64,000 nucleotides of DNA, taken from Collybia mongolica. Lineage: Eukaryota; Basidiomycota; Agaricomycetes; Agaricales; Clitocybaceae. The stretch lies in assembly GCA_013420905.1 (NCBI GenBank), contig JAAXNY010000010.1, positions 2,356,001-2,420,000 on the forward strand. Reading direction: 5' to 3'. The notes beneath the pieces were generated by a model that saw nothing but the letters and a program-made list of their open reading frames with translations, searched no databases and was not told where the DNA came from. Positions 11,410-23,500 of this stretch are shown piece after piece; position 1 is the stretch's first letter, and every line of letters begins with the position of its first letter. A program made the translations under genes and the position numbers.

Positions 11410-12963
11410 CTATTCGTACATTCCAGAGTGTGAATTCAATTCTTCAGATAGATCGGACCCCGTCTCCAAAGTCGTCAGAAAACCAAAGGTTTGCTCGGCG
11501 TAGGGCGGGTCCACAGGGTTCAATCGCCGTAGGTGGAGCAGAAGCCTGCATGCTAGAATGGAGAAAATAAATTGCTGCAACCTATTCAAGTTTAACCTTA
11601 ATCAGGGGTCGCATCCAATGAAAAAAACCTACATGGAGACGAGGTTCTTATACATCTATAAAGTTTTGCTTTAGTTATTGCTGAATCGAAGACACCCGTG
11701 ATAGACTCACAATGAGTTTGATATTGAGAGTTAGGTCAATTAATGACAAGATAAAAAGGTACAGATAATAAAGGCTACCTGAAAAACCCAATGAGAAGTT
11801 CCAAAGGGGAGTATTGCATTATCAAACTAACCGTCCAGATAGACGACCCTGTATAAATCCGGTGTTATAGCAACAGTTCCGGCTGAGTGCCGGCTGGTCA
11901 GGTTACCATCGCTCATGAACAGAAACATTCAGCTGACATATAGTGTACGCTTTGAGGGACATGAGACCAAAGAGGACTATTTTGAGTCTCCAGTAAAATG
12001 AGCACACGGTACAAGATGTGAAGCTTACCACCAACATAAACAGCAAACACGATATTAAACGGCAATATTAACTCGCTCACTGGGGCTACATGGCACCCAT
12101 GTAGCCCGTGACGAAATTTTGGGTCTGTTTATCGTAGTCGGTGCCGAGGTGCGAACTTTTAATTATAGATGACTGACCCAGTTTCTTTAACCACAGAATC
12201 AACATAATTATCCTGGAAATCCACACTCCCACGAAGAAGATGGGTATAAGCGCGGCCCTTTTGCGATAAGGCCGCCACACCGCCCAGGTACGGATAGTAA
12301 AAGTAACTGAATAGTTGGAAAAAGGTTCAATACGCTCTAGATGTTGAGAGAGGAAATTTCATACGGTCCGCGAAGAACATCGATGTTGCTGTAAAACCTG
12401 AGAGAACATTAGCTTGTCCTGTTCGGCTTTCTACACAGGGCTCCCACCGACCTGATATGACATTTTGCAAGCGTACACATTCTGTTGGCCCGTTTTGAGC
12501 TGTGAAGCTGTCTAAGGTCTACATTGAGTATACCGCGACCATAGAAAAGTGAAATACTCACAATACAGATTGACACTCAAGCTCACAAACGGCAGGTATC
12601 TGGTCAGAAAGTATAGAACCTTTGGTGGTTTCCAAGGGGTACCCCAGATCAGGGACTTTTCGTCGACAATTCCACAGACGTAGTCACAGATCTGCACAAT
12701 GAGACCTTCGTAACGCAGATTAACTTCGAGTGAGGATATAACATGCCCAAGCACAAGCACATGCCACTTTGGAACTTGTCAACACTTGAACAGGGCGCTT
12801 GAGACAATGTGAGACTGACCATGAAAATACTGGTCGGAGATGTAAGATCTCGTAAAGGATAGTAAGAGGGGACACGTACAAGTTTTATTTGGTTCTCGTG
12901 AGCCGCCTCCCGTGAAGTGCCGTCGCTGGACATGAGGAGATTAACGGAAGATTGAAGGTTCAT
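11410..12963 (-). CDS. DUF6533-family membrane protein
   Basis: Multi-exon gene on the minus strand, ATG at 12963 and stop at 11410. I recognise the DUF6533 core in the exon around 12512-12760: an Ile/Leu-rich helix, CDYVCGIVDEKSLIWG, PWKPPKVLYFLTRYLPF. Next comes a TRTWAVW-type arginine turn and helix (12180-12300, RTWAVWRPYRKRAAL). The family C terminus is at 11450-11570, FIFSILACRLLLHLRR. These are predicted integral membrane proteins with several helices, expanded in mushrooms, of unknown function. Not every exon boundary was fixed; the segment 11600-12080 holds introns and short exons I could not resolve. Confidence 0.7.
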
Positions 12964-13719
12964 GGGGTATATGATACGAAGTGCCCTTTGTCTTGTCTTA
13001 ACAAGGCTTGTTTGGGGGTGGGACAGGGACAGCAAGAATGCGATGATGGCCAACCTAAAAAAAAAAGGTGGAGCGCGCAACAGTCATTGTTGATGCATGA
13101 TGGCCCGACATCACATTATGTTGTACACGCATGATGGCATGGGCATACAGTCAGCGGAAACATTTCTATCATGGACCCAAAATAATAGACGTCCTTGTAG
13201 GAATTGATTGGAGTTGGGGCTCATCGGAATTTTTGTTACTCTCTATCCTCAAACATCGCAACCCCCCAGCTGAATTGGTGATGAGAATAACATTTGATAA
13301 TGTCGGTGTGGACTCGGGCCGTTCTTCGCCCTGCGTGCTAAAATAATCAGTAATCAGTATCAAATCCATAAATAATGACCTACGAGAACAATGAACTTGA
13401 ATAGGACATTTGATTCATGATACCACTAGTTGCTAATGAAGCTAAGATACAAAATTAGCGACTGTGGGAATTAATCCTGCAAGACTTTGACGTTGTGTGA
13501 ATAATGGCTCCGGGCCGACATCCTTCTTCAAGCCCACCCTCCAGCTTTAAAGCTTCATTGAAGTCCGCACTAAACATAACTTGGATCCAAATCATATTAT
13601 ATATAGGCCATGGGAGGGATGGATGTCGTAAGTGTTTGCTACCTGGACAGATATTGATATTCGATGACTTCTTCTGGAGCCGAGCTCTCTTTGTGACAGC
13701 GCCGACACATGATAAGACG
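12964..13719. other. Intergenic region left of the transposon
   Basis: About 750 bp between the DUF6533 start codon and the transposon's target duplication. Only short ORFs are present on both strands and none shows domain or splice support. Confidence 0.5.
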
Positions 13720-13726
13720 TTATCAT
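13720..13726 (+). repeat. 7-bp target-site duplication TTATCAT (left)
   Basis: TTATCAT immediately precedes the left inverted terminus at 13727. The same 7 bases follow the right terminus at 19260-19266. Confidence 0.85.
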
Positions 13727-13963
13727 TGGGGGTGGGCAATTCCCGGTAAGTGTGACGCGCGTCACAGACACAAGATAATCACGCTGTGACACCAAACCTT
13801 GATACATTGTGTTTGTGAGTGGCACCACTTCCAGATGATAGAAATTTCAGTGTAAATATAGCTTATAGTACTGTCTTAACATCCCGATGTAATAGATTTT
13901 CCCTGGAGGAGTGTGGAACTATGAGAACCAATCACTTGCCTGCCAAATGGCACCATTCATATA

Positions 13964-14265
13964 GGGCAAAACTTGTATCTCAATCTCCTCCTTCAATTCT
14001 CATCCAATTGCTTTGATCCAAGGGGTAAAATAGCACTATTTTTTGAGCTCTACAAACTCATTAGAAGGGATTTTAAATTTTTTATCTTGTTCATGTAAGA
14101 AAGCCTATTTTTAGTGTTAAAATAGGAAGTCCTGGGTGAAGGAGGAGGAACATTTAACATATCTCTTAATGGGTTTGTAGAGCTCAAAAATTAGTGCTAT
14201 TTTGCCCCTTGGACCAAAGCAATTGGTTGAGAATTGAAGGAGGAGATTAGGATACAAGTTTTACC
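13964..14265. repeat. Fold-back (MITE-like) inverted repeat
   Basis: Two arms of about 110 bp, about 85-90% alike, face each other across a ~75-bp spacer. The left arm begins GGGCAAAACTTGTATC; the right arm ends GATACAAGTTTTACCTC. Arms share CCTCCTTCAATTCTC and GAGCTCTACAAAC blocks. I could not define a target duplication. It lies between the transposon end and the transposase gene, so it may be a nested MITE or part of the element's own 5' region. Confidence 0.6.
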
Positions 14266-15633
14266 TCTGGTTTCACTGGGTCACATGGTGTCACAGAGTG
14301 TGATTACAGCCTTAGGATGCCTCACCAATGCCTCATGGTACAAACTCATCCACTCTTAAACCCCCACCTTCTACTCTGCTTGCCCTACCTTCCTGGTAAG
14401 CCTATCCTCAGGTAAGTATGAGTTATATAGGCTATAGTATCTAGTGACAGTGACATCATCATTAGCTATAGTTACATATTGATCAGAATATGCCAAAAAC
14501 CAAGAAGCAAGCTCAGGCAATGCTAGAGAGGGCTACTCATGCAAGATTAAAGGCTCATGAGTATCATGAGCATCATCTGGTAGTGGAAGCCCTCCAACAG
14601 GCTGAAAAGTATAATGCAAAGCTAGAGACAGAGCTGGCTGAAGAATCAGAGAAACTGAGGCATCTTACTACTGCTCTTGCAACAGCCAATAAGAAACTGG
14701 CTGAGACCTCTCAGAAGCTCCTTGGTGCTGAAAAAAAGGCTGATAAGTGGTATAAAGCTCTACATGCTGAGAGACAAACACAAAAGCGTACTGAGGTTAA
14801 GAAAGCCTCACTTCAGCAGCAGTTGAATACACAGTATGAATCAACTGCCCAGAGCACACAGGAAAAGGCAGTTCTCATATCAAATGCACTCTCTGCTGTA
14901 GAATCTTTTATGAAACTTGAGAAAGAAAATATCAAGTTGCAGTGGGAACTGTCTTCTTTGTTGGAACGTTCAGCATCTGAACAACAATGATACCAGAACA
15001 AAATCACTATGGTGCAACAAGGATTCAAGAAATGTCATTCAAAACTTCAGAAACTCAAAAAACAAGTTGAATCAAACAAGAAATCTTTGAAGGAAAAATC
15101 AACTTTCAGTCTACTGCACAAAGGTGTATATACTGAACAGGCTTGAAACTTGATCCGACTTCTTGTTAAAGCTGGCTGCTCAAAGGACAGTGTTGGTGAA
15201 GTCATTCATGCTGTTCTGCACTGTGCTGGTATAAAAACAACTGGAGGTATCAGCTGGCAAACAGTCTCACGGATTCTTGTTGAGGGATATATTGCAGCAC
15301 AGATACAGCTAGGATATGAGATGATGGAAACAGATGGTGAGTTGAACTGATTCCTCACAAACACTTAGATTTTCTAAATAGAACATATAGCCATGACCTT
15401 CAGTGCAGATGGAACAGGACACCGGAATATTAACTATAATTCTCGCCATGTGAATCTGACTGCTGAGGACTATAGCTCTGATAACCAAGACAAACAGAAA
15501 AGAACACGCTTTTTTGGTATCATGTCTTCCCTTGACAACTCTAGTGAAGAGTCAATCAAAGATTGGAAAAAATTGCTTGGAACTGCTATAGACATATTTA
15601 ACCAATCCCCATTTGGAAAGCATGGTGGAAATA

Positions 15634-17227
15634 CAGTGGCTCAAAAAACTGCCCCAATGTTTGTACATTTTTGAAAGATCAATATGGTATGAAGTGCTGA
15701 CATAAGCAGGGGACCTGGGGTAATTATGTAAGATACTATGACATCGTGGCTTTCCAATGGACCCTGGATCAATATCCATTAAGCTATAAGCCAAACAAAA
15801 TGGTTACTTATTGGGGCAGTTTTTTGACCCTTATCTTATTTTCCATTATTCTGGCATTTATGATCCAATGCAAGAACATTATGGACTGTGGGAAGAATAA
15901 ACAATGTCATGTGACTTTATTTGTATCAATTTGACATGTTGGAATTGGTTCAATCATCTTCTTGACCTCTTACCACCATCATGAAAGCCATTTCTACTGC
16001 TCAGCACAATACTGTTGTTTCTCTCCTCAATGAGGGCTATTCTCAGCGTCAAATCAAGGAGAAAACTGGTCTAGGGAAGGGTACCATCAGTAGGATCAGC
16101 AAAGATGTGGATGGAAACAAAGAAAACAACCTTGGTGGCCGCCCCTCCAAGCTGTCTGTTCGTGACAAACAGTCAATTATTCGTCAAATCAAGTCAGGGA
16201 AGCTTGATAATGCAGTTCAGGCTACCCAATTCATCAATGGCATCATCCCCAATCCTGTCACACCCCAGACAGTCAGAAATGCACTCAAGGAAAATCAATT
16301 TTATGCTGCTACAAAGAGGAAAGCTCCTCTTCTCAAACGAGCCCATCGCATCCGGCGTCTCCAGTTTGCAAAATATCATGAAAGCTGGACTGTGGAGGAC
16401 TGGAAAAGGGTTCTATGGACAGATGAGACCAAAATCAATAGGATTGGGTCAGATGGAAAGGTTTATGTCTGGAAACAAAGGGGAGAACCACCATCTGATA
16501 GAACAACATCACCTACTGTCAAACATGGAGGAGGAGGAAACCTCATGGTATGGGGTTGTATGGGGTGGAATGGAGTGGGAAAGCTCATAGAGGTGCAGGG
16601 GAACATGGACAAGGTTCAATACTGTGAAATTTTGGAGAGTGGAGTTCAGGAAAGTTTTGAGAAGTTGGAAATGGTGGATGGCGAGCGCTACTTTCAGCAA
16701 GATAACGACCCCAAACACACATCTGGACTGGCCACACAGTGGTTTGAAGACAACAACATTCAAGTCCTTGGCTGGCCTGCCCAATCCCCTGACATGAATC
16801 CAATAGAACACCTTTGGGAACATCTCAAGCGCCGTCTTAAAGAATATCCGACACCACCCAAAGGAGTACATGAGTTGTGGGATAGATTGGCTGAAGAGTG
16901 GGGTGAAATTCCACCAGAGGTATGCCAAAACCTGATAGAAAGTATGCCCAGGCGGATACAAGCAGTTATAAAGGCAAAAGGTGGTCATACAAAGTATTAG
17001 ATAGAAAATTAATAGAGGGTCAAAAAACTGCCCCAATGAGTAATCATTTTGTTTGGCCTATAGCTTAATGGGTTTTGATCCAAATCACATGATCCAGGGT
17101 CCATTGGAAAGCCACGATGTCATAGTATCTTACATAATTACCCCAGGTCCCCTGCTTATGTCAGCACTTCATACCATATTGATCTTTCAAAAATGTACAA
17201 ACATTGGGGCAGTTTTTTGAGCCACTG
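15634..17227 (+). mobile_element. Tc1/mariner element, copy 1
   Basis: Flanked by TA duplications (15632-15633 and 17228-17229). Terminal inverted repeats start CAGTGGCTC and extend roughly 230 bp with few mismatches. It is 1,594 bp, 14 bp shorter than copy 2 at 45899, because TGTGATTTGGATCA is missing from its left repeat between two GGATCA direct repeats. It sits inside the coding sequence of the larger transposase. Confidence 0.95.
15981..17000 (+). CDS. Tc1-type DD34E transposase (intact)
   Basis: 339 aa, uninterrupted, no intron. The N terminus has a helix-turn-helix (SQRQIKEKTGLGKGTISRI) and a GRPSK motif before a second helix-turn-helix, the usual paired DNA-binding module. The catalytic triad is Asp148 (WTDETK), Asp241 (QQDNDPKHTS) and Glu276 (NPIEHLWEHLK), with 34 residues between the last two, i.e. 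DD34E, the Tc1 group. It differs from copy 2 only at residues 23 (Arg here, His there) and 285 (Arg here, Cys there). The intact frame, matching ends and near identity of the two copies suggest recent activity. It catalyses cut-and-paste excision and insertion at TA. Confidence 0.96.
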   Translation: MKAISTAQHNTVVSLLNEGYSQRQIKEKTGLGKGTISRISKDVDGNKENNLGGRPSKLSVRDKQSIIRQIKSGKLDNAVQATQFINGIIPNPVTPQTVRNALKENQFYAATKRKAPLLKRAHRIRRLQFAKYHESWTVEDWKRVLWTDETKINRIGSDGKVYVWKQRGEPPSDRTTSPTVKHGGGGNLMVWGCMGWNGVGKLIEVQGNMDKVQYCEILESGVQESFEKLEMVDGERYFQQDNDPKHTSGLATQWFEDNNIQVLGWPAQSPDMNPIEHLWEHLKRRLKEYPTPPKGVHELWDRLAEEWGEIPPEVCQNLIESMPRRIQAVIKAKGGHTKY

Positions 17228-19259
17228 TATACTATGTCTAGTGGAAATCCTGATCAAACTACTTGGCTTGCTTTCTGATCACTGTGCCAAAGAAAAAAAG
17301 GATGCTGAGATTCTGGAGGATATGAAAAAAGATGCAGTCTTCCAGACACTAGGTGAAGGTCTTGTGCTGGATAGTTCCAATCAAGAACTACTTTTAGATT
17401 TCATGGCAGCCAACAAGATCATGATTTCTGAAGCTAGTGGGAAGAAAAAATGGGATACTCTTACTGAGGAAGAACAGGCCCAAAGAAGAGCAAAGATGAT
17501 AGAAGCCTTTATAAAACAACTTGGCAAAGAAGCTTATGAAATGTTGTCTGACAATGAGCAGCATGCTCTAACTCTTTTCATCTGGGCTGGTTGTGGTTGC
17601 CACAAGGATTTGAATTCTATACGAGGAGGCTATGCAGCAATGTCATCTTGGTGGGCTGAGAATGGTATTGAAGGGCCAGTGAAACTTGCCAATAGAGATA
17701 ATGCAGCAACACTTAAAGATATAATTCCTGGAGATGGTATTATGACTCTAGCCCAGGAAAGAGCATTTGAAAAAACTGTTTCAGGTGCCATAAAGGCTGT
17801 ACAAGTTACTGGTGCAAATTTAAACCATAAAGATGACAAGAAAGGACACCAGAACCTGTTCCGCTTTTGGTGGAGAGCACATGTTGGCACAAATTTTACA
17901 TTTCCTGATACATCAAACAACCGATTTGGAACCTACTATTTAGCTGCTGGAATACTGCTTTTATATCTTGACAAATTTCTTGAATACCTTGAATTCTCTT
18001 GCCAACGTAAAACCAACAGAAAATTTAGCCATATGGAGAAAAATATGTGGGAAGCACTCCATTGTCAAGCTACATTGACTGAGTTGGCTGTTATGGCATT
18101 ATATGGTCAATCAACTAGCCACCCATATATGAAGGCAGTTCGCTCTGCAGAGAATATGATGATGTTGGGCCCACTACATGAGAGTGTACAGAGCCACATA
18201 AAAAGGATTATCAATGATCCCAACTTTCTTATTGGTGACAATGCATCCTATGAAATGGGAACCCTGAATGGGGAAATGTGGGAAAATCCAGCTGTTTTTG
18301 AAAAGATACAGAGAATGAAATCCACCATGCCATATCTTCAGCCACTGCTCATCCAATTTCACAAAGGTGCTTTAATAACATGGAAACATTTTACATCTGA
18401 ATTCACCCCAGGAGGTTTGATTGATGAGGCAACTATGGGTGAAAAGGAGTTGGCATGGATGCCAGCTACTAATGATGTCAATGAAGGAGCTCTGGGATCA
18501 TTCAGGGTGCTTATGCGACAGCAACCACAACTCACAGTCCTTCAGTATAATGCCCAGGTCATGTACCACCACAACAACACAGATGCTTTTATGAAAGCCA
18601 AGCTCAATACACCTGAGGACTATAAATTCCTTCACACAGAAGCAAGAAATATGAAGGGTGAAGATCAAAAGAGGCAATTGGAAATCATTCAACATAATGA
18701 AGAAAAGATAGCACAGAAAGAGACTGCTGCTCAAAAAAGAGAGGAGAGAAAAAAGGATAGGGATGAAGAAATATCAAGGACTGAGCTTATTTTGGATAGA
18801 GAACAGGTTGGAAAGCTAAAAGGAAAGGCATTACAAGCTCAGTTTAAGGCTTTCAAAGCTGCTGGGGCTACAAATATCAAAACCCTACCAAGCAACACAA
18901 AAGCTGATAGTATGAGAAAAGCACTTGAGAAGGCTGTAGACCTGTTCACCAGCAAGAACTGGGTGCCTTACAGTGAAAGAAAGGAGGCTGAAGACATGGC
19001 TATCAATGAAACAGATCCAGTAGAAGGAGGGGAGAGTGCTTGGGAAGATTTCTCAGAAAATTGAGGGTTATGTGAGATTTATTTAACTGTATTCATAGCA
19101 TATATACATTACATTTATTTTGGGAAAAGAATAAAGGCTATAGTGGCCCAGAAGTGGGGGAAACAGGTGAGGAAACAGAGTGTATCAAGATTTGTGACGT
19201 TTTTGGTCACAGGCAGTGACGTCACGCTTCCAAAAAGTAACAGGGATTGCCCACCCCCA

Positions 19260-19266
19260 TTATCAT
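19260..19266 (+). repeat. 7-bp target-site duplication TTATCAT (right)
   Basis: Directly follows the right inverted terminus and matches 13720-13726. Confidence 0.85.
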
Positions 19267-20505
19267 AGTATTGACGGTTTGAAGCTTCCCGCTTCTAGCG
19301 TTCACGAGAATTTGTCGACTGATGAGACGGTAGGTTCGCGGGTAATGTAGACTGTGCATCAACGAATTGGGGTAAGGTGTGTTAATAGCGAGTTTGAGAT
19401 GAAGTGAGGGAGGCAAAGCCGCTGAGTCAAGTAGAGGTACATGTGGAACATAGGGGCCATGATGCATGGTCCCTCGCCTGATATCAACAGATCATACCAC
19501 TGACAGTATGATAAATTCTAGGAAAACAAAGTTCGCAACCTTCGTAGTAACTCATCACGGTGCTGCTTGAGATCCGAATGAGTTTTATCATTTCACATAG
19601 TTCTTGACGCAGGTACTCTAGCATGGTAGATCCAGTATCTGTTCGGTAGTGCAGTGTAGATTGTTCTGGTGCATTTTGTGAGTTAACCTTCAATGAATCA
19701 AGAGGCTATATATCAGTTTGTGTTGGCAATTGGTTGGCGACGATCCCAACTTTTTTAAGATCTACTTTCATTTAGATTACGACCCAAATTAGATGTGGTC
19801 CTGCTAGAACATCTTTGTGAAGATGTAATTCAAATACAGGGTCCGACGACCACGGACCTCATGGACCCCTTGAGCTTGCCCAACTATGACAAGCATACTT
19901 ACTGTCAATGGAGAATTCCGAAACCCTGGACTTGAATGTATCCTTCGATTCACCCGATATTAGCATGATGTTCCGCAAGTATTTCATTCTCAGTTTCTAT
20001 CATTCACTTACAGGACCAGAGTTCCTGCGCACATGATAAATTAGTTTGATATGGTACTTCATTGTGTGGGCCGGTTCGCCCTTCTAAGCCTCGGATTCGA
20101 TCTATTGGATTTTTTGTTTCCAATTCACTGGGTGGACCAATTAGTGAGCAATTATTGCTTGTAAAATGACTTTCTATGCTATTTCTCTCTGGTTGGATGC
20201 TCATTCAATTTTCATTTTCATCGCAGTGCAAGGATATTGAGCACCAGTGCTGATTCTCTCGGTGGCATGCTTTTACGATCCTTTATCAGTTGGGTAAGCC
20301 GGTTTGGATCAAAACTATTGTGCCATTGTTCGCGGAGTTCAAGTTGGGGCCCAGCGGAGCAGCGAATCCGTCGTAAGAACGGTCCCGAAAGCGTGACTGA
20401 TCAATCGAGCACGTCCCGTGCACATGACCAACGTGTCAAATTACAGTCCACTCTGATATAATACTCCAGCATAATCTCAGCGTTTTGTTGTTTCTCCTAT
20501 TTAAC
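19267..20505. other. Intergenic region before RAD4
   Basis: About 1.2 kb. No ORF has recognisable domains or splice structure. The last part is presumably the promoter and leader of the Rad4 gene. Confidence 0.5.
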
Positions 20506-23500
20506 ATGGTGTCAGACGGAGACCAGGGAATGGCTATTTGTCAAGATAGTGAAGATGAGTTTGACTGGGAAGAAGTGGAAGTTCCTGAACAGAAACATCT
20601 CGAAATTACCATCCAAGCTTCAAGCTCACAATCCAAGGCAGACGTAGTCAACAGGTCTCGCTTACATCTCACTAATGGAGCGTGTTGTACTGACCAATTC
20701 TCAGAAAAAAGGGTATATCTCATGCGGAACGTCTCGTCCGAATTGATTGTCATAAGATCCACACGGTAGCATTGCTTGGGAACGCGTGGATCCGTAACAG
20801 ATGGATAAATGACCCATTGTTACACGTATGTTTTCGTTTGAGCTCAGAACCATTCCATTCAAGGAGTCATTAATTCAGGCACGACTGCTCTCCTTAACAC
20901 CATTAGCGTTGCAAACTGCCTTTGGGACGATCCATAAGTCGCGTATCCCAGGCCAAAACCAACGAGGGCGATTGTTCGAGGCTGCTATCACAAACTTGGC
21001 TGAGTGGTGGTCATCGACGTTCTTCGAGGTGACTTTCGACGGTCACATTCGCAGCAGAACGTATGACGCAGTGCAATCAAAACTCGCTGTTCGTGGTCTT
21101 CTCACCGAAGTGAATACATCTGAATTGGAGGGTGTTCAAGATATTCTTGATTTTGGTGGAGAAATAGTACGAAGTCCGAAAAGCTTGATGAAGCACGCTT
21201 TGATGCAGAGTGGCTCAAGAGATACGAGCGCCCAGTTATTTACAGCTCTCTGCAGAGGAATGGGAATACCCTCAAGGTTGGTGGTCAGTCTGCAAAGCGT
21301 GCCGTGGCAAACAGGCGTCGGGAAACCAAAGCCGACTTACCCTCGGAAGGCGAAAGACAGAGGAAAGGGGAAAGAGAGGGTCTACGAAGCCCATAGAGAG
21401 GGTGATGACGAGGGAAGTCTAGAAGAAACCGATATTCCAGGATCTAGTTCCGCTTCAGTATCAGGAATTAGTACGAAAGGGAAGAAGACAGCCTTCAATG
21501 GGCGTGGACAACGTCTCGATGGAAAGATACCAAATCCTAAGAGCGACAAGGCCAAGGGAAAGGAAAGGGCCAAACCAGTCATCAATCTGCGCAAGGCCAA
21601 GAGTAAAGGGAACACCTTAGGCAATGAGCACGGGGTACCGATCAGGAGAGATATCAGCCGTTTAGGTAAGACTTGATTTTAAGTCATCATGGGGCATATC
21701 ACAGATTGTCGTTTAGCGTCGCCGGATCCCACAACTACCCCCCCAGTCTTCTGGACAGAAGTGTTCTCTCGACCAGATGCCCGTTGGATTCCTGTTGATC
21801 CAATTCGATGTATTGTTAATAAACGTAAGAGTTTTGATCCCACACCTTCGTTCCCCGGGCAAGCCAGTCAGTCTGGACCTACAATATACCCCCTTCCGTA
21901 TGCTGCTGCTTCCCAGAGCAGAAAGGTGACAAGCCCACAATCAACGAGGGAGGAAAATAGGATGATTTATGTTGTTGCTTTCGAAGAAGACGGTTATGCG
22001 CGAGATGTGACAAGGAGGTATGCAAAAGATTTCAGTGCGAAGGTGGCAAAAGTCCAGGGGGGGAGCAATACTATTGGTAGTGGTGGCAAGGGTAGGAAAG
22101 CGTGGTGGGAGAAGGTTGTTGGTGCGGTCAGCAGGCCTTATCGATTAGTATGGTCACATGGATTTCGCATCAATTAGCTGCTCAAATTTCTGTTCTAGCA
22201 CAGAGATGATGTCGAAGATGAAGAACTCGAGGTAGCTCAAATGACGGAGGGTATGCCGACTACAATTTCGGGTTTCAAGGATCACCCTTTGTAACAATTT
22301 TCTATGACATTTGACAAATTCTTTTGCTAATTTTTCACCGAGCAGATATGTGCTAACTCGCCATCTAAAACAAACACAAGTTATCGACCCTCCTCCTCCC
22401 GATACAAAAGAAATTGGGAAATTTCGGGGGGAACCTGTTTATCCACGATCGTCCGTTGTGTCCTTGAAAAGTGCAGAAAACTGGATGCGAAGCGAAGGGC
22501 GAAGAGTAAAAGAAGGGTGTCAAGCTTTGAAGTTCGTCAAAGTTCGTGCAGGGACAGTGGGTAGAATGCGAGAGCTCGAGATTCTGAAGGATGAGCTCAG
22601 GGCTGCCGGGGAGCCGTCTAGAGATGGCCCAAATGGTAATACCCCCGGTGGCGAAGTTATGCAGGGTTTGTATTCCCGGAAACAGACGGAACTGTATGTA
22701 CCCGATCCAGTGGTCGATGTGAGCGACTATTACCCCACATTTACATTTCTGATTGATTGACACTATTATTTCCTCTCCTCTTTAGGGAAAAGTCCCGAAG
22801 AATAACTTCGGAAATATTGATCTTTATGTTCCTTCGATGCTTCCTCAAGGTGCCGTTCATGTCCCCTGTAAGCATGATTTTTCCACCTCATGTCGTGTCC
22901 ATGTGGAACGCTAACCATACTTGTTTCTGGTGACCTCAGATAAAGGCGTTGCAAAAATAGCAAGAAAACTGGGGTTTGATTTTGCAGAGGCTGTGGTATG
23001 TATGGCTCAGTCTAGACCATTATCGAAACGCTGACAGGGCGCGTTTCTCAGACTGGATTTGAGTTCAAAAAACGCCGTGCGTTTCCCATCATTGAAGGCG
23101 TGGTAATCGTAGCAGAGAACGAGGCCGTATTGCTCGAGGTAGGCAGCTTCCCACCCTTATTTGATAACAATACCACCACGCGCCCCTCGCTAGGCCTATT
23201 GGGAAGCCGAACAAGATGCTAAAGAGAAAGCACGCATCAAGCGAGAAGAGCGTGTGATGAAACACTGGACGCGACTCGTACAAGGTCTCCGTATACGCCA
23301 ACGACTACAAGACCAGTATAATAAACCCGATGAAGATATTAACAACAGCATTGATGCGCATGAGACTCTGCCGGCAGGTGTTAAAGTTCGTCACCCATGT
23401 TTAGCCCGCGTGAGATTCAACACCCTAACCATGCTGTTGTGTGATCTACTCTCGACAGGAGACCATGGCTGGCGGCGGCGGCGGCGGCTTTCTTCTTGGA

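Larger units (their letters stand above)
14490..19064 (+). pseudogene. Unclassified transposase gene, two nonsense codons and split by mariner
   Basis: Coding blocks are 14490-15336, 15382-15633 and 17230-19064, with a 45-nt GT-AG intron at 15337-15381. Removing the mariner plus one TA restores one uninterrupted frame of 978 codons, apart from TGA stops at 14988-14990 and 15144-15146. The N-terminal ~165 residues are a Glu/Lys-rich coiled coil. Then comes FSADGTGHRNINY (a likely catalytic Asp), DHCAKEKKDAE, IWAGCGCHKDLN, DTSNNRFGTYY, and NDVNEGALGSFR (a possible acidic catalytic residue), ending in another coiled coil. I recall this as a very common anonymous protein in Agaricomycetes. I cannot assign it to a named superfamily. 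The DDE assignment is inference. Confidence 0.75.
13727..19259 (+). mobile_element. DNA transposon with 7-bp TSD and unclassified transposase, carrying a nested mariner
   Basis: Ends are perfect 14-bp inverted repeats, TGGGGGTGGGCAAT at 13727-13740 and its complement ending at 19259, flanked by TTATCAT on both sides. Behind each end are short palindromic subterminal motifs (GTGACGCGCGTCAC on the left, GTGACGTCAC on the right) and several GTCACA copies, as expected for transposase binding sites. The span is 5,533 bp, or 3,937 bp without the mariner and its extra TA. Internal DNA is poor in CpG compared with flanking genes. A 7-bp duplication rules out Tc1/mariner (TA), CACTA (3 bp) and typical hAT (8 bp). 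Confidence 0.85.

Noticed and set aside
16509..17036. 175-aa minus-strand ORF in both mariner copies
   Set aside because: Conserved only because the two copies are nearly identical; it is antisense to the transposase and shows no domain.
13727..19259. 7-bp-TSD element as KDZ or hAT
   Set aside because: KDZ and hAT make 8-bp duplications, and the protein lacks the KDZ CxC fingers and the hAT dimerisation motif.
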